Shown piece by piece: positions 5,818 through 5,822 of a stretch of 5,822 nucleotides of DNA. A program made the position numbers and the translations under genes. The notes beneath the pieces were generated by a model. That model worked only from the letters and a program-made list of their open reading frames with translations, was not told where the DNA came from and made no database searches. The stretch comes from an uncultured Lachnospiraceae bacterium (GTDB taxonomy: Bacteria; Bacillota; Clostridia; Lachnospirales; Lachnospiraceae): positions 1 through 5,822 of the forward strand of contig CAJTOV010000198.1 in the NCBI GenBank assembly GCA_910577765.1, given 5' to 3'. Each line of letters opens with the position of its first letter. Within the stretch, counting starts at the first letter, position 1.

Positions 5818-5822
5818 AGATC

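Overview
This window looks like the early/replication module of a prophage, or of its decayed remnant, in a Gram-positive host. A Clostridia host, possibly Lachnospiraceae, is suggested by moderately high GC, strong AGGAGG-type Shine-Dalgarno sites, and the gene set DUF2800 - family A phage polymerase - VapE-like primase/helicase. The host is an inference from gene style; no host marker gene is present.

All well-supported genes are on the minus strand, so transcription runs from high to low coordinates. In that order they are: a small two-helix membrane protein (5817-5527); a possible 16-codon mini-gene (5438-5388); a 59-residue cysteine-rich protein (5384-5205); a 171-residue protein with a Gln/Pro/Gly-rich linker (5227-4712); a DUF2800 / RecB-like nuclease fold protein (4712-4065); a family A DNA polymerase (3996-2233); and a primase-helicase of the VapE type (2222-237). 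From 5438 down to 4712 the genes are tightly packed: the 16-codon ORF stops 3 nt before the next start, the next two genes overlap by 23 nt, and the DUF2800 start shares 1 nt with the preceding stop. Polymerase and primase-helicase are 10 nt apart. This is typical of one translationally coupled operon. Together the products would supply phage DNA replication: priming and unwinding (primase-helicase), synthesis (polymerase) and an associated nuclease.

The most notable property is damage. Near 4070-4092 the DUF2800 frame stops just where its cysteine-bearing C-terminal part should begin. The polymerase frame emerges in the same few codons, already past its expected N-terminal exonuclease motif I. 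The simplest reading is a deletion of roughly 1-1.3 kb that removed the DUF2800 C-terminus, an intervening gene (a DUF2815-type ssDNA-binding protein is usual there) and the polymerase N-terminus. At the other end, the primase-helicase runs off-family between about 300 and 250, shortly after its GGRRFWPV motif, so it lacks the usual C-terminal 100 or more residues.

The leftmost approximately 240 nt is A/T-richer and seems unrelated to the phage operon. It holds a minus-strand reading frame without a start (109-297) that looks like the 3' end of an unrecognised gene, and a possible plus-strand gene end (2-64). I see no CRISPR array, tRNA, rRNA, complete insertion sequence or defence system. 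The window does not show an obvious new system. The points most worth checking are the two junctions and a possible short plus-strand transcript at 5467-5540.
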